Assembly (NCBI GenBank): GCA_028335825.1
Contig: JAIOKI010000003.1
Span: 310,001-374,000 of the forward strand
DNA: 64,000 nt
DNA from: Nosema muscidifuracis
Taxonomy: Eukaryota; Microsporidia; Nosematidae
Direction of reading: 5' to 3'
The notes under the pieces were generated by a model that saw nothing but the letters and a program-made list of their open reading frames with translations, was not told the DNA's origin and did not search any database. Shown one piece after another: positions 30,113 to 39,425 of this stretch. Numbering within the stretch: the stretch's first letter is position 1; each line of letters begins with the position of its first letter. A program made the position numbers and the translations under genes.

Positions 30113-30188
30113 GTTGTCCACGTCTTTATTATTAAAGGATTTGATATTTTTTTATCAGTAATGTTTTACTGATAGATTAATGGACGAT
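30113..30188 (+). ncRNA. Candidate small structured RNA or cis-element (three-way junction)
   Basis: In the 165 bases between PRE5 and the Not4-like gene the sequence can fold into a closed three-helix shape. An outer stem pairs 30113-30120 with 30181-30188 (core GTCCA with TGGAC). One hairpin is CTTTA-TTAT-TAAAG (30124-30137). The other is a perfect nine-pair hairpin with a four-base loop, TATCAGTAA-TGTT-TTACTGATA (30153-30174). I do not recognise a known RNA family. It could be a small nucleolar-type RNA, a structure in the 3' or 5' flank of a neighbour, or chance. Confidence 0.35.
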
Positions 30189-30234
30189 ACGAATTGTACA
30201 AAACTATAAAAATCAAAAAAAAAATAAAACCCTT

Positions 30235-30816
30235 ATGAACACATACACACCACATTGTGAGACCAATAATGATTATAACAATATACGTATCATACAAAAA
30301 AGTTTAGTATACATAATATGTATTCCACAGAAATATGCAGATGAGAATGTTTTATCGAGAAAAGAATTTTTTGGACAATTTGGATTTATAAAAAAAATAG
30401 TGGTAAACAAAAGAGCCAGTGTTATTGAATCAACAGCTAGTGCATATATTACATATAATAACGAAGATGAAGCTAGATTATGTATACAAGAAGTTGATGA
30501 AAGTATTTTGGAAGGAAAAATATTGAAATGTACATATGGTACTACAAAATATTGCTCATTTTTTTTGAAAGGAGTACCCTGTCAGAATAACGAGTGTATG
30601 TATTTACACGATTACCGACCACAGAAAGATCTTTTATCTAAGGAAGAAATGGGTGGATCTAAGCATAAGTTACACGGGTTTGATATAAAAAATAGGAACA
30701 AAGAAAGAATTGGTAAAAAATATAATTTCGATATTTTTAACGAACTATTTAAATTTAAATCTAATAAGGTTTATAAAGCTCCAGAAAAAATCATCTTTGA
30801 ACCAATCGATTTGTAA
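30235..30816 (+). CDS. Not4/CNOT4-like protein without the RING domain
   Basis: Not4 is the E3 ligase of the CCR4-NOT complex, normally RING finger, coiled linker, RRM and CCCH zinc finger. This 193-residue protein begins where the linker ends (NNIRIIQKSLVYIICIP parallels RVVQKNLVFVVGL). It then has the RRM (about 23-102) and the CCCH finger C107-C116-C121-H125 in the family context GTTKYCSFFLKGVPC...CMYLHDY. The start is fixed by AACCCTTATG, and only 165 bases separate it from PRE5, which leaves no space for a RING. It may act as an RNA-binding adaptor without ligase activity. Confidence 0.85.
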   Translation: MNTYTPHCETNNDYNNIRIIQKSLVYIICIPQKYADENVLSRKEFFGQFGFIKKIVVNKRASVIESTASAYITYNNEDEARLCIQEVDESILEGKILKCTYGTTKYCSFFLKGVPCQNNECMYLHDYRPQKDLLSKEEMGGSKHKLHGFDIKNRNKERIGKKYNFDIFNELFKFKSNKVYKAPEKIIFEPIDL

Positions 30817-31895
30817 AAACTCAATTAAATTATATTTTTGACTAATTAATTTACAAATGGATGTTTAAATTAAAAAGACTTGTTAAATTTTGTTGTACTC
30901 AATTGAATTACAAATGCATATTTAAATTAAAAAGACTTGTTAAACTTTGTTTGTTTATTAACAAATTTGACAGGTTTATTGATAAATTTCAAATTTTAAT
31001 TCATTCTTAAAACGATCAGTTAAATAAAAAAGTAAAATCTGTCAATTTGAAAAATCAGTTATTTATAAAGTTTCAAGACCATATAAATTTAGTTTAAATT
31101 TATCACTTACATATTTATTTAAAATTAGTAAAACTATAAGATATTAATTTAATTATTCTTTATGAAATAGATTTATTCTAAAGTCATTTTATATCTAGTA
31201 ATTAGATATTATACTGATGTCTTTATAATAGATAATGTTATTATAAATATATAAAGAAGAGTATTTATAAAATATTAAAAGGTTTCTGACTAAGATATTT
31301 TAAAAATATGAAATTATTATATTTAATTAAAAACAATTAATTATAAAATATTAAAAGGTGTCTGATTATGATATTTTTAAAATATGAAATTATTATATTT
31401 AATTAAAAACAATAACAAAAATAATTAATTATAAAATATGAAATTATTATATTTCATAAAATGACAAGATATTATAATAGTTCTTTATTTTAAATGATCT
31501 TTATAAAACTTGCTATAATGACATGTTTTGAATCTTTGTTGAATATGACAGAATGTATTGATAAAATATTTTACCTTTACTATCTTTTGTATGTTAATAT
31601 AAAGTAGGTGTTTATTTAGATGATAAGTATAAAGAAAATACTTCCAATTACTTATTATATTAATATTATTAAAAACGATATCTTTTTGTTATAATTAAAT
31701 ATTTGGATCTATGAAGATACTAAGAAGTAATAATTGAATTATAAAAGAGTGTTATAGAAAAGTCTCATTACATTTTGAGGTAGATTAGTTTTATAATTGT
31801 TTAAAAGTCTTATATTTATTATAAGCATTGATATATGTCATTTAAAAGCAAGGAATGTTGTGCCTTTTTTGTACCACTAAAATATTCGAGTGATT
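30817..31895. other. A+T-rich spacer
   Basis: Short duplications occur (AAATTAAAAAGACTTGTTAAA at 30866 and 30925; TAAAATATTAAAAGGT at 31269 and 31345). No gene found. Confidence 0.6.
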
Positions 31896-32042
31896 TAATT
31901 GCTGTAATGAAAATGAAGAAATAGGTAAGTCGTTTCATTGAACTACCTATTAATTAATAAATACTTAAATTTAATTGCTGTAATGAAAATGAAGAAATAA
32001 GTAATTATTTCATTGAACTACTTATTAATTAATAAATACTTA
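31896..32042. repeat. 76-bp tandem duplication carrying a conserved hairpin
   Basis: Two copies, offset 76 bases (31896 and 31972), share TAATTGCTGTAATGAAAATG and TTTCATTGAACTAC. In each copy an eight-pair stem forms. Copy one uses AATAGGTA with TACCTATT; copy two uses AATAAGTA with TACTTATT. The one difference in the stem is compensated on the other side. Confidence 0.85.
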
Positions 32043-32126
32043 GAATTTTACTTGCTAATATTTAATGTCAAACATAAAAAAATCTTTTAAGAATTTTTTA
32101 ATAATATTTTCTTATTATAAACCCCA

Positions 32127-32768
32127 ATGTCTAAATATTTAATATCAACTCGTACTGGTGCTATTCCTAATATTTGTTCTGATACTGTATCAGATTCTTT
32201 ACAAAAAGATGTTATTCTTTTCATAGATGATTTCTTATATAAAGATTCGATTTTTTATCATAAAGAAATAAATTTGAGAAATTTGTGTAACATTAGCGAA
32301 ACTAAAAAAATTTATTTAATTTTTAAATCTGATAAGAAAAAGAATAAAGAGAGAGTAATAATTAATAAAAGAGGATATATAAACATTAGTAAAGAAGAAT
32401 ATATTAAATTTATTGATATTTTAGAACCAGATTATTATCAAGATTATGATACAAAAAATTTGTGTACTAGTAAAAAAAAAGATAAAATTAAAATTTGCGA
32501 CCCTAAAAATTTAGAAGAATTTTATAAAATAATTTTGAATGATTTCGATTTTATCGGGACTTCTTTCATAAATGACTTAGTCGATAAAAATTTAATGATA
32601 GATATTGTTGATAAAAAAATAGAAATCAAAGAAATTTTTGACTGTAAATGTTGTGGTGATCTTTCTCCAGGCTATTTATTACACCTTAAAGAAAAAAAAG
32701 AAATTAATTTTTTGTTTTACTTGACAATACACAATTACAATATTTTAAATAAATTTTTTAATCAGTAA
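32127..32768 (+). CDS. Shortened queuine tRNA-ribosyltransferase accessory subunit-like protein (QTRT2-like)
   Basis: 213 residues against about 400 in the family. The N-terminal part fits QTRT2: STRTGAIPNI (7-16), and EYIKFIDILEPDYYQDYD (91-108) parallels the segment ending LQPDWFQCLSDG. The end fits the zinc-site block of tRNA-guanine transglycosylases: C173-x-C175-C176, LSPGYLLHLKEKKE, and a final TIHNYN with H202. The spacing from the second to the third cysteine is shorter than the usual C-x-C-x2-C. The middle of the TIM barrel is mostly missing. The start follows ACCCCAATG. The last 11 bases overlap the convergent Nudix gene. Confidence 0.6.
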   Translation: MSKYLISTRTGAIPNICSDTVSDSLQKDVILFIDDFLYKDSIFYHKEINLRNLCNISETKKIYLIFKSDKKKNKERVIINKRGYINISKEEYIKFIDILEPDYYQDYDTKNLCTSKKKDKIKICDPKNLEEFYKIILNDFDFIGTSFINDLVDKNLMIDIVDKKIEIKEIFDCKCCGDLSPGYLLHLKEKKEINFLFYLTIHNYNILNKFFNQ

Positions 32769-33171
32769 ATTTCTTATCCAAAGATGCTATAATCTTTTTA
32801 ATACCATTCTTGATCTTTTTATTATTTTTTACTTCATCAAATGTCAAAAGATATCTTTTTCTCTTCTCACTTTCTTTATATTCATTTTCTAATTTATCAA
32901 CTTCCAATATAAAATATTTTACATTATTATGTGTGAATACATCAGACATTTTTAATTTACCTTTTGCTCCTGATTCTTCAATTGTCTCTCTTATAGCTGC
33001 TTCTACATCTGTTTCATGTTTTTTTATATTTCCTTTAGGTAAAACTAGTTTGTTTGAATGCTTCATAGAATCTACCATTACAATTCTGTTATTGTATATT
33101 GGTATAGTTCCTGCCTTGTTGAATTTACAAAATGCTTGGTACATAAGCAACATTATAAGCATCCGAAACAT
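32758..33171 (-). CDS. Nudix hydrolase (diphosphoinositol polyphosphate phosphohydrolase-like)
   Basis: A 137-residue protein with an exact Nudix box at residues 47-69 (G-x5-E-x7-REtiEE-xGa: GNIKKHETDVEAAIRETIEE, then SGA). The preceding LVLPKG and the small size suggest the DIPP/Aps1 type that cleaves inositol pyrophosphates or diadenosine polyphosphates. Substrate cannot be fixed. The N-terminal 10 residues contain four possible ATG starts and no CCC motif precedes them; a shorter protein from Met10 would keep the whole domain. The stop lies inside the end of the QTRT2-like gene on the other strand. Confidence 0.85.
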   Translation of the reverse strand: MFRMLIMLLMYQAFCKFNKAGTIPIYNNRIVMVDSMKHSNKLVLPKGNIKKHETDVEAAIRETIEESGAKGKLKMSDVFTHNNVKYFILEVDKLENEYKESEKRKRYLLTFDEVKNNKKIKNGIKKIIASLDKKFTD

Positions 33172-33362
33172 TTTTAATATTTAATTTATTAAATGAAGAA
33201 CATCTAACAATCTTTAAGATCAATACATTGTTAGAAATATGATTGGTTTATTAGATTTATTATTAAGAATTATCATCAGACAATTTTTATATTTTTAAAG
33301 AGTTTCTTTTTTTATTATTTATGTTTATGCTAAGTTTATAATATTTTTTTTTGACCCCTCAT

Positions 33363-33908
33363 ATGAGTTTACCATTAAGTACAATAGACCAATTTATAAA
33401 CTTCGGATTGTCAATTTTAACAATGCAAATATCTAAGAAACCATATTTTATGGAGCCAAAGGTACTTATGACATTAAGAATAATCTATTTGGTAAGTAAT
33501 TTATTACAAATAGCTTTTTATTTTATTATTAAAAAGAGAATAGCTAGTTTAAATGATCAGAGAAAAATAAAGATTAAGAAAGAAGTTGGGTTATTTCAAG
33601 AGAATAATGATATAGAAGAAGAAATTGAAATTACTTATTCTGAATATGATTTAAAAGAATTGAACAAGACACATAAAAGTGCTTTAATGCAAGGACTTAT
33701 TGTTTTAGTATTACATTTTAAATGGAATGTTATTCAACCAATTCTTATTTCTGGTACTGTTCCTATTAGAAATATGATTCTTAGTCCTTTATATCGTAGA
33801 TACATCTTTGGAAAAGAAATTTTAAGACCTTTGGAGTTAAACACCTTATTTAACAAGAAAGAAGTTGCAGAAACCATTTCTGAAAAGAAGAGAAGAAAGG
33901 AAGAATAA
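33363..33908 (+). CDS. Pho88/Snd3 ER membrane protein
   Basis: A 181-residue protein of the Pho88 family. In yeast this is Snd3, part of the SND route that targets membrane proteins to the ER, first described as a phosphate-transport factor. Features: an N-terminal hydrophobic pair (residues about 10-55), the family motif YDLKELNKTHKSALMQGLIV and LHFKWNVIQPILISG, FGKEILRPLE near the end, and a Lys/Glu tail. The ATG follows GACCCCTCAT; a TTG-initiated extension would include that motif and is rejected. AATAAA overlaps the stop. Confidence 0.83.
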   Translation: MSLPLSTIDQFINFGLSILTMQISKKPYFMEPKVLMTLRIIYLVSNLLQIAFYFIIKKRIASLNDQRKIKIKKEVGLFQENNDIEEEIEITYSEYDLKELNKTHKSALMQGLIVLVLHFKWNVIQPILISGTVPIRNMILSPLYRRYIFGKEILRPLELNTLFNKKEVAETISEKKRRKEE

Positions 33909-34178
33909 ATGTTTTGGATTTTTATTTAAAAAATATTATTATTTATTTTTTATTATTATCTAAATATTTTTAGTATTTAGTTTTTATTAATATCTAAATA
34001 TTTTTAGTATTTAGTTTTTTATTATTATTTAAATATTATTGTTATTTTGATTATCTAAATATTATTGTTATAAAGTTTTTTAGATTATCCAAATATTTTT
34101 AGTATTGTCTCTGTCAAATATTTGAATTTTTATACCTTCAACTTTTCATATTTTTTATTTAAAATTTTTTACCCTCAA

Positions 34179-34592
34179 ATGGACGAAATCTTCACTGTTA
34201 AAACAACTGATTTTGTAAACATATTAAAGAAAAGTTTACAGAACAATTCAGATATAGTAATGCCAAAAGACTACGATATATTAAAAACTAGTACTGGTAA
34301 AGAAAATAGCCCTGTATCTGATGATTGGTACCATGCACGTATGGCTGCTATAATTAATCTTATAGCTAAGAAAGGAGGAATGACAGTTGAAGAAGCATGC
34401 GTAGAATTCGGTAATTATAAAAATAGAGGCAGAAGACCAAGTAAATTTGTAAAAGCTGATGAAATGTTTATTTCAAGCATTTTTGATAACTTAAATAAAA
34501 TTGGATATGTTGATCTAAGTAACAAGAAGGATATGCTTACTCCAAATGCTAAGGAAATTATTATGGATGTGATTCAGTCTTTGAAAGAATAA
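34179..34592 (+). CDS. RPS19: Ribosomal protein eS19
   Basis: A 137-residue small-subunit protein. Full-length match to eS19: [20 protein letters not shown] corresponds to the conserved WFYVRAASIARHLYLRGG block, followed by [18 protein letters not shown] and a winged-helix end [13 protein letters not shown]. The ATG is placed after TTACCCTCAA; an in-frame ATG at 34122 would add an unrelated hydrophobic extension. There is no intron, unlike many microsporidian ribosomal protein genes. The 270 bases upstream are ATTTAGTTTTT/TATCTAAATATTTTT repeats. Confidence 0.92.
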   Translation: MDEIFTVKTTDFVNILKKSLQNNSDIVMPKDYDILKTSTGKENSPVSDDWYHARMAAIINLIAKKGGMTVEEACVEFGNYKNRGRRPSKFVKADEMFISSIFDNLNKIGYVDLSNKKDMLTPNAKEIIMDVIQSLKE

Positions 34593-34779
34593 ATTATTTA
34601 AAAAAAGTCTAACGTTCTATGAAAAAATAGTTATTTTAAAAAATTTGACCTTATTATAATAATCAATTTAAAATTTTATATTTAGCTATAAAAATAACTA
34701 TTATAAAAAGTTTAACGTTTTATGAAAAATAACTATTATAAAAAATTTAACGTTCTTATGAAAAATTCTTTACCCACCT

Positions 34780-35691
34780 ATGAAAAATAACTATCTTGAA
34801 TATTTGAAATCTTTGAGTAAAGAAGAACTCATTTCTTTAATTTATAAACCATATAGAAAATTTAAGAAGATTGATTTCTTAACTTACAGAAATATAGCAC
34901 TAAAAATTGCTTATGATGGGAGTGAATACAGTGGATTAGCTGAATTTAAATATGGCAATACTATTGGTAATCATATAAGAAATGCATTATTAATGTCTAC
35001 TTTAGGAGAAAAAATAACTTATGCAGGAAGAACTGATTCTGGAGTATCAGCAGTAGGAATGATAGCTTCTTTATCTGTAAAGTCAAGATTTTCTTTTTCT
35101 TCTAACCGGTATAATTTAATTCCAGAAGATTCTATGGAATTTAATTACGAAAAAATACTAAACAATTATTTACCAAATAATATACGAATTTTGGGATGGG
35201 CTCCTGTCGAGGATGATTTCAGTGCTAGATTTACTTGTGTACAAAGGAAATATAGATATTACTTTTGTAAAAATAATTACGATATAAAGAAAATGGAAGA
35301 AATGTGCGAAACAATAAAAAATATGAAAAATTTTTACAATTTATCAAAACATAGTGATGAGAATGCAAGGTATGAAAGAACAATAGACGTTTGTCAAATA
35401 AAAGAAGATGAAGATTTAATGTACTTAGATATTCGTGCTAGATCATTTTTACACAATATGTTTAGAAAGATATTTTGGGTCCTTGATAAATCAGGGAAGA
35501 ACGAGGTATTCGATTTCGAAAGTGTTGGTATATCAGATCCAAATAATTTGGTATTTTATGAGGCTGTTTACCCAACTAAATTATCTTTTTACACTCTTCC
35601 TAAACATAGAGAAAATCTTGAAATTTTTAGCAAATGTTTAATCAAACACAAAATCGAAAAAGAAATTTTTAAATCACAAAATTCCAAATAA
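34780..35691 (+). CDS. PUS3: tRNA pseudouridine synthase Pus3 (Deg1)
   Basis: A TruA-family enzyme of 303 residues that makes pseudouridine at positions 38/39 of the tRNA anticodon stem. The catalytic aspartate lies in YAGRTDSGVSAVG. Other family blocks are LKIAYDGSEYSG, FSARFTCVQRKYRY and RARSFLHNMFRKIFWVL. The N-terminal coil before the domain fits Pus3 better than Pus1. The ATG follows TACCCACCT. eIF1 starts 31 bases after its stop on the same strand. Confidence 0.88.
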   Translation: MKNNYLEYLKSLSKEELISLIYKPYRKFKKIDFLTYRNIALKIAYDGSEYSGLAEFKYGNTIGNHIRNALLMSTLGEKITYAGRTDSGVSAVGMIASLSVKSRFSFSSNRYNLIPEDSMEFNYEKILNNYLPNNIRILGWAPVEDDFSARFTCVQRKYRYYFCKNNYDIKKMEEMCETIKNMKNFYNLSKHSDENARYERTIDVCQIKEDEDLMYLDIRARSFLHNMFRKIFWVLDKSGKNEVFDFESVGISDPNNLVFYEAVYPTKLSFYTLPKHRENLEIFSKCLIKHKIEKEIFKSQNSK

Positions 35692-35722
35692 AAAATTTTA
35701 ATTTATAGCCCAGAACAAATAC

Positions 35723-36004
35723 ATGCAAAATGATATAGTTCAAGAAGAGAACTGCATAATACGTGTAAAAATACAACAAGTTAGAAACAAGAAAGTAACT
35801 AAAATAAGTAACATACCTGATATGAATGAAGATGAACTTAGTAAACTAGTTCAATTACTTAAAAAGAAATTAGCATGTGGTGGTTCAGTTAATGAAGATC
35901 GTAGTATTTTGTTACAAGGTGATAAATCACATACTGATCTAGTAAAAATATTAAAGGAGCAATGTAATAATTCTAAAATCGATTTGAATGGTAAAATACT
36001 GTAA
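35723..36004 (+). CDS. SUI1: Translation initiation factor eIF1 (SUI1)
   Basis: A 93-residue SUI1-domain protein. eIF1 binds the 40S subunit and controls start codon choice. Features: IRVKIQQVRNKKVTKISNIPD, KKLACGGSV (matching the conserved KK-x-x-CNGTV) and the LQGDKSHTDLVKIL helix. The first 10 residues are the short unstructured tail. A GCCC motif lies 14 bases before the ATG, inside the 31-base gap after PUS3. Confidence 0.93.
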   Translation: MQNDIVQEENCIIRVKIQQVRNKKVTKISNIPDMNEDELSKLVQLLKKKLACGGSVNEDRSILLQGDKSHTDLVKILKEQCNNSKIDLNGKIL

Positions 36005-36530
36005 GGAAATAATTAAAAGAGAATTTTTATAATTTTTTATGATTAAAAATGTTCCACGTTTTTTTTAAAGTGTCAAATTTTTTAAAAAAATTATTTAATT
36101 AAAAATAATATCTTATTATTTGATAAAAAAAATATTTTCCTATTTTATAGTAAATAATATCTTAATATTTTATTGTAAATAATATCTTTCTATTTAATAA
36201 AAAATAATTATCTTATTATTTAATAAAAACAAATTATTTAGTTATTTAATAAAAAATAATTATCTTATTATTCATTAAAAAATAATATCTTAATATTTAA
36301 TAAAAACAAAATATCTTATTATTTGATATAAATAATATCTTTCTATTTAAATAAAAATATCTTTCTATTTGATAAAAAATAATTTCTTATTATTTGTAAA
36401 AACTAATTATCTAGTTATTTAATAAAAAATATTTATCTTTCTTTTTAATTAAAACTAATTATCTTTCAAATTAATAAATTTCCCTTTTTTTTATAAATTT
36501 TTATTTTATTGTGTACACCCCTTTTATTGA
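36005..36530. repeat. Spacer of TAATATCTTATTATTTAATAAA-type repeats
   Basis: From 36100 to 36470 a unit of about 25 bases with ATCTTATTATTTAATAAAAA drifts through some fourteen copies. The right end holds GTACACCCC, the start motif of the next gene. Confidence 0.85.
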
Positions 36531-37823
36531 ATGTCCAAAAAGATCGCGATCTATTTATTCTACGGTCTAAAATCATTCACACCATTTTCACCATTCTTAG
36601 TTCCATATCTAATAGATGTAAAGAAATTTAAGAATAAGGAAATTTACAATACTATGAATGTTTATTTTTTCGTTAGTTCGTTGATAGTTGCACTGTTCTC
36701 GTTTTTGATAGTTAAGATTTTTGGAAATAAGCTTTCATTATTTATAGATACTTTTATAGAAATTGCAGCTTATTATTTATTATTAATCATGAGTGATCGA
36801 GATTTTTTAATAGGAAAGATTATTTCTTCTTTGCACGGATCTTCTACAGCTTTAAATTCTGTGCTCAAATCTGTTGTAGTTAGTAACTTCGGGACAGATA
36901 AACATAAAAATAAGGATTTAATGAGTGAAATTACCATACTTAAATGTACAGCAAGTGTTATTTCTTCTTGGATAGGTCAAGATATATTTATAAGTACTAA
37001 GAGTTATTTTCTTAATCTTAATTTATCAATATTTACACTTATATGTGCTCTTTTCTCAGCTTTATTATTAGATAATGATAATCAGACTAAAGAAAAAGTT
37101 TCTATAGCTAAAGAATTACAAAATAATTTTAGTTTGGTATCAGATTTTGGTATAATGAGTCTTTGTTTATTAAGTATAACTGCCAATATTTTAGTAATTT
37201 GTTTATCATTTTTTTCTGCTAATGTTTTTATAGAAAGAAGAAGATGTGGAAGAAGTATCGTGACGAAATACATTTTTTTCGTTCTGACTCCTTTTAGATA
37301 TTTTTCAGAGCTTTTGATAAATTTATTTATTTTACTTGGAGTTATTAAACTTGATAAATCTGAAGAAGATATTGAACTTAAGAAGAAAGAAATTGTTATG
37401 CATGGTTATATAGATGGAATAGCAAAAATATGTTCAGTTATTATTTGTTATATGATGGCTAAAATTCCTGTAACTGACAAGTATAGATTTCATCTTTCTT
37501 TAGCAATTACCCTTTGTACAAATGCCAGTCTTTTTTTACTTTATGTAGTTGATTCACTAAGTCTTTCTTATTTATTTTTTACTATTTCATTTTCTCTTTC
37601 TACTTCTATTAAGATTATTCTTTATACTGAATTTAACACACATCCTTATAAGAACTTTATATTTAGTTTTAATATGTTTGTATCTTCTCTTATTCATATT
37701 TCTTTATCTTGTCTATCAATATATAAAAAGTCGGATGTCAAACAAAGATTTAGATATTATTTTTATGTTTGTCTAATTATAACTTGTTCTTCTATAGTTT
37801 TATATTTGCTAGATAATAAATAA
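36531..37823 (+). CDS. SLC19-family transporter (reduced folate/thiamine carrier)
   Basis: A 430-residue membrane protein with about twelve hydrophobic segments. The first helix region FYGLKSFTPFSPFLVPYLI follows the SLC19 pattern (x-P-x-EPF-x-x-x-YL), followed by an EIYNTMNVYFFVSS segment matching the loop before helix 2. A long loop near residues 280-300 separates the halves. Members import folate or thiamine, which microsporidia must take from the host. Which vitamin is carried cannot be told. The ATG follows CACCCCTTTTATTGA. AATAAA overlaps the stop. Confidence 0.8.
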   Translation: MSKKIAIYLFYGLKSFTPFSPFLVPYLIDVKKFKNKEIYNTMNVYFFVSSLIVALFSFLIVKIFGNKLSLFIDTFIEIAAYYLLLIMSDRDFLIGKIISSLHGSSTALNSVLKSVVVSNFGTDKHKNKDLMSEITILKCTASVISSWIGQDIFISTKSYFLNLNLSIFTLICALFSALLLDNDNQTKEKVSIAKELQNNFSLVSDFGIMSLCLLSITANILVICLSFFSANVFIERRRCGRSIVTKYIFFVLTPFRYFSELLINLFILLGVIKLDKSEEDIELKKKEIVMHGYIDGIAKICSVIICYMMAKIPVTDKYRFHLSLAITLCTNASLFLLYVVDSLSLSYLFFTISFSLSTSIKIILYTEFNTHPYKNFIFSFNMFVSSLIHISLSCLSIYKKSDVKQRFRYYFYVCLIITCSSIVLYLLDNK

Positions 37824-38227
37824 ATGTATTTTTTAATATAACTTATATGTTTGTTAAAAAATAAATGTTTTTTCTTAATTTATATATTTGTTAAAAAGTA
37901 AATGTTTTTTTCTTAATTTATACGCTTGTTAAAAAATAAATGTTTTTTTCTTAATTTATATGTTAAAAAATAAATGCTTATTTATATTCTTAAATTTTTT
38001 TTAATATAAAAGCTATCGAAATGATGATGTTGTTATTTACTATTTTATATTCTCTATTCAAAATATTTTCATATTTCTTACTTAGATTATTTTCATATTT
38101 TTTATTTAAATTATTTTAATCCTTTCTTACTCAAATTATTTTCATATTTCTTACTCAAATTTTTTAATCCTTTTTTACTCAATTTTTTTACTCCTTTTCT
38201 TTACTACATTCTGATATTTTACTACCC
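37824..38227. repeat. Spacer with two repeat types
   Basis: From 37840 to 37985, TTGTTAAAAAATAAATGTTT is repeated about four times. From 38060 to 38195, ATTATTTTCATATTTCTTAC and close variants recur six times. ACTACCC precedes the next ATG. Confidence 0.85.
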
Positions 38228-39130
38228 ATGATTAGACAAAACATTGAAAAGTTCTTTGAAGTAATAGATCTAAAATTAATACCACCCATCTTCATACTAT
38301 TATTTGAAGCATTGATTTTAGAATATGAATGCGACAAAGCTACTAAAAATATATATTCATACAAATGTGATAGAAGCTCAGAAGAGTTAAATTACACTTT
38401 AGTTAAAAATCAAGATATTATAAAAGTATATGATAAATACGAAATGATAGATAGTTTTAATATAAAAGATACTCAAACTAATGACAAACATCTTGTTAAA
38501 TACTTAATTAACAGATTATTTTATACAGAAAATAATTTTAATATGAAATGTAATAAAAATCTACTGATGATTTATTCAGGGAACAATTTAGCTGATGAAG
38601 TTTATGAACTAAAAAAAGAACCTGAAAATTTCAACGATTTTTTTAACAGTGAAATATTAGAAAAATACGAAACAATAGATACTAAGCATTTAAAAATGTT
38701 TATATATTTAATTATGTATGGATATTTATCTGATCATACTATTTATTTATATAAAAGATCTCTCATAATTTTATGTAAAGATGGATCTTTAGATTTTTTT
38801 AATATAGACCTTTCTTCTTTTCTAGATATTCATATTCCATTGGAACGTAACAAATATTTGGGAAATATCAAAAGTTATTCTTTTTTGATAGGGTACAGTA
38901 CTAATAAAGAAAAGACAATGAAAATATACAATACAAATAAATTTAAGAACATGTTTTCTGACTTTTTAAATTATGGAATTAATAAAGATATTCGAAAATT
39001 AATTAAAGAAAAAAAATATCTTGAGATAATTGATTTGATTGATAAGGAAGATAGTAATAAAATATTTAAATTGATCGAAGATGAAAAAATACTAGAAGAA
39101 ATTAAAAAGAATGTTGAATTTAATGATTAA
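38228..39130 (+). CDS. Hypothetical protein, 300 residues
   Basis: I do not recognise it. One hydrophobic segment near the N-terminus (LIPPIFILLFEALIL, residues about 17-31) is too weak for a sure membrane helix. The rest is a mixed helical protein rich in Lys, Asn, Asp and Ile with a C-terminal run of short helices (residues 245-295). The start is secure: ACTACCC is directly joined to the ATG. ATTAAA overlaps the stop. It sits between the SLC19 transporter and the CHY zinc-finger gene. Confidence 0.7.
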   Translation: MIRQNIEKFFEVIDLKLIPPIFILLFEALILEYECDKATKNIYSYKCDRSSEELNYTLVKNQDIIKVYDKYEMIDSFNIKDTQTNDKHLVKYLINRLFYTENNFNMKCNKNLLMIYSGNNLADEVYELKKEPENFNDFFNSEILEKYETIDTKHLKMFIYLIMYGYLSDHTIYLYKRSLIILCKDGSLDFFNIDLSSFLDIHIPLERNKYLGNIKSYSFLIGYSTNKEKTMKIYNTNKFKNMFSDFLNYGINKDIRKLIKEKKYLEIIDLIDKEDSNKIFKLIEDEKILEEIKKNVEFND

Positions 39131-39425
39131 ATGTTAATAAATTAATTATATTAGATGTCAATGAGTTTTAATTAATTTTAGTAAATTTTATTTATAACAA
39201 ATATTTCTTTCTTACTTAATTTTAATTAATTTGAATCTTTTTTACTTAATTTTAATTGATTTTAATTTGTATATTTCTTTCTTACTTAATTTTAATTGAT
39301 TTTAATTTGTATATTTCTTTCTTACTTAATTTTAATTAATTTTATTTGTTTTATATTTCTTTTTTACTATTAATTTTAATTAATTTTATTTATTTTGTAT
39401 ATTTCTTTTTTACTATTAATTTTAT
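39131..39425. repeat. Tandem repeat spacer, TTTCTTACTTAATTTTAATT unit
   Basis: Six to seven copies of a unit of about 40 bases, up to the stop codon of the CHY gene. The 3' end of that gene lies within a similar sequence. Confidence 0.9.

Noticed and set aside
30070-30234. A hidden RING domain upstream of the Not4-like gene
   Set aside because: Only 165 bases are available; all frames have early stops and no cysteine pairs.
31920-31985. GGTAAGT followed by an A+T-rich stretch, as in a short microsporidian intron
   Set aside because: No coding sequence on either side, and the second repeat copy lacks the splice-site-like bases; the hairpin explains the pattern better.
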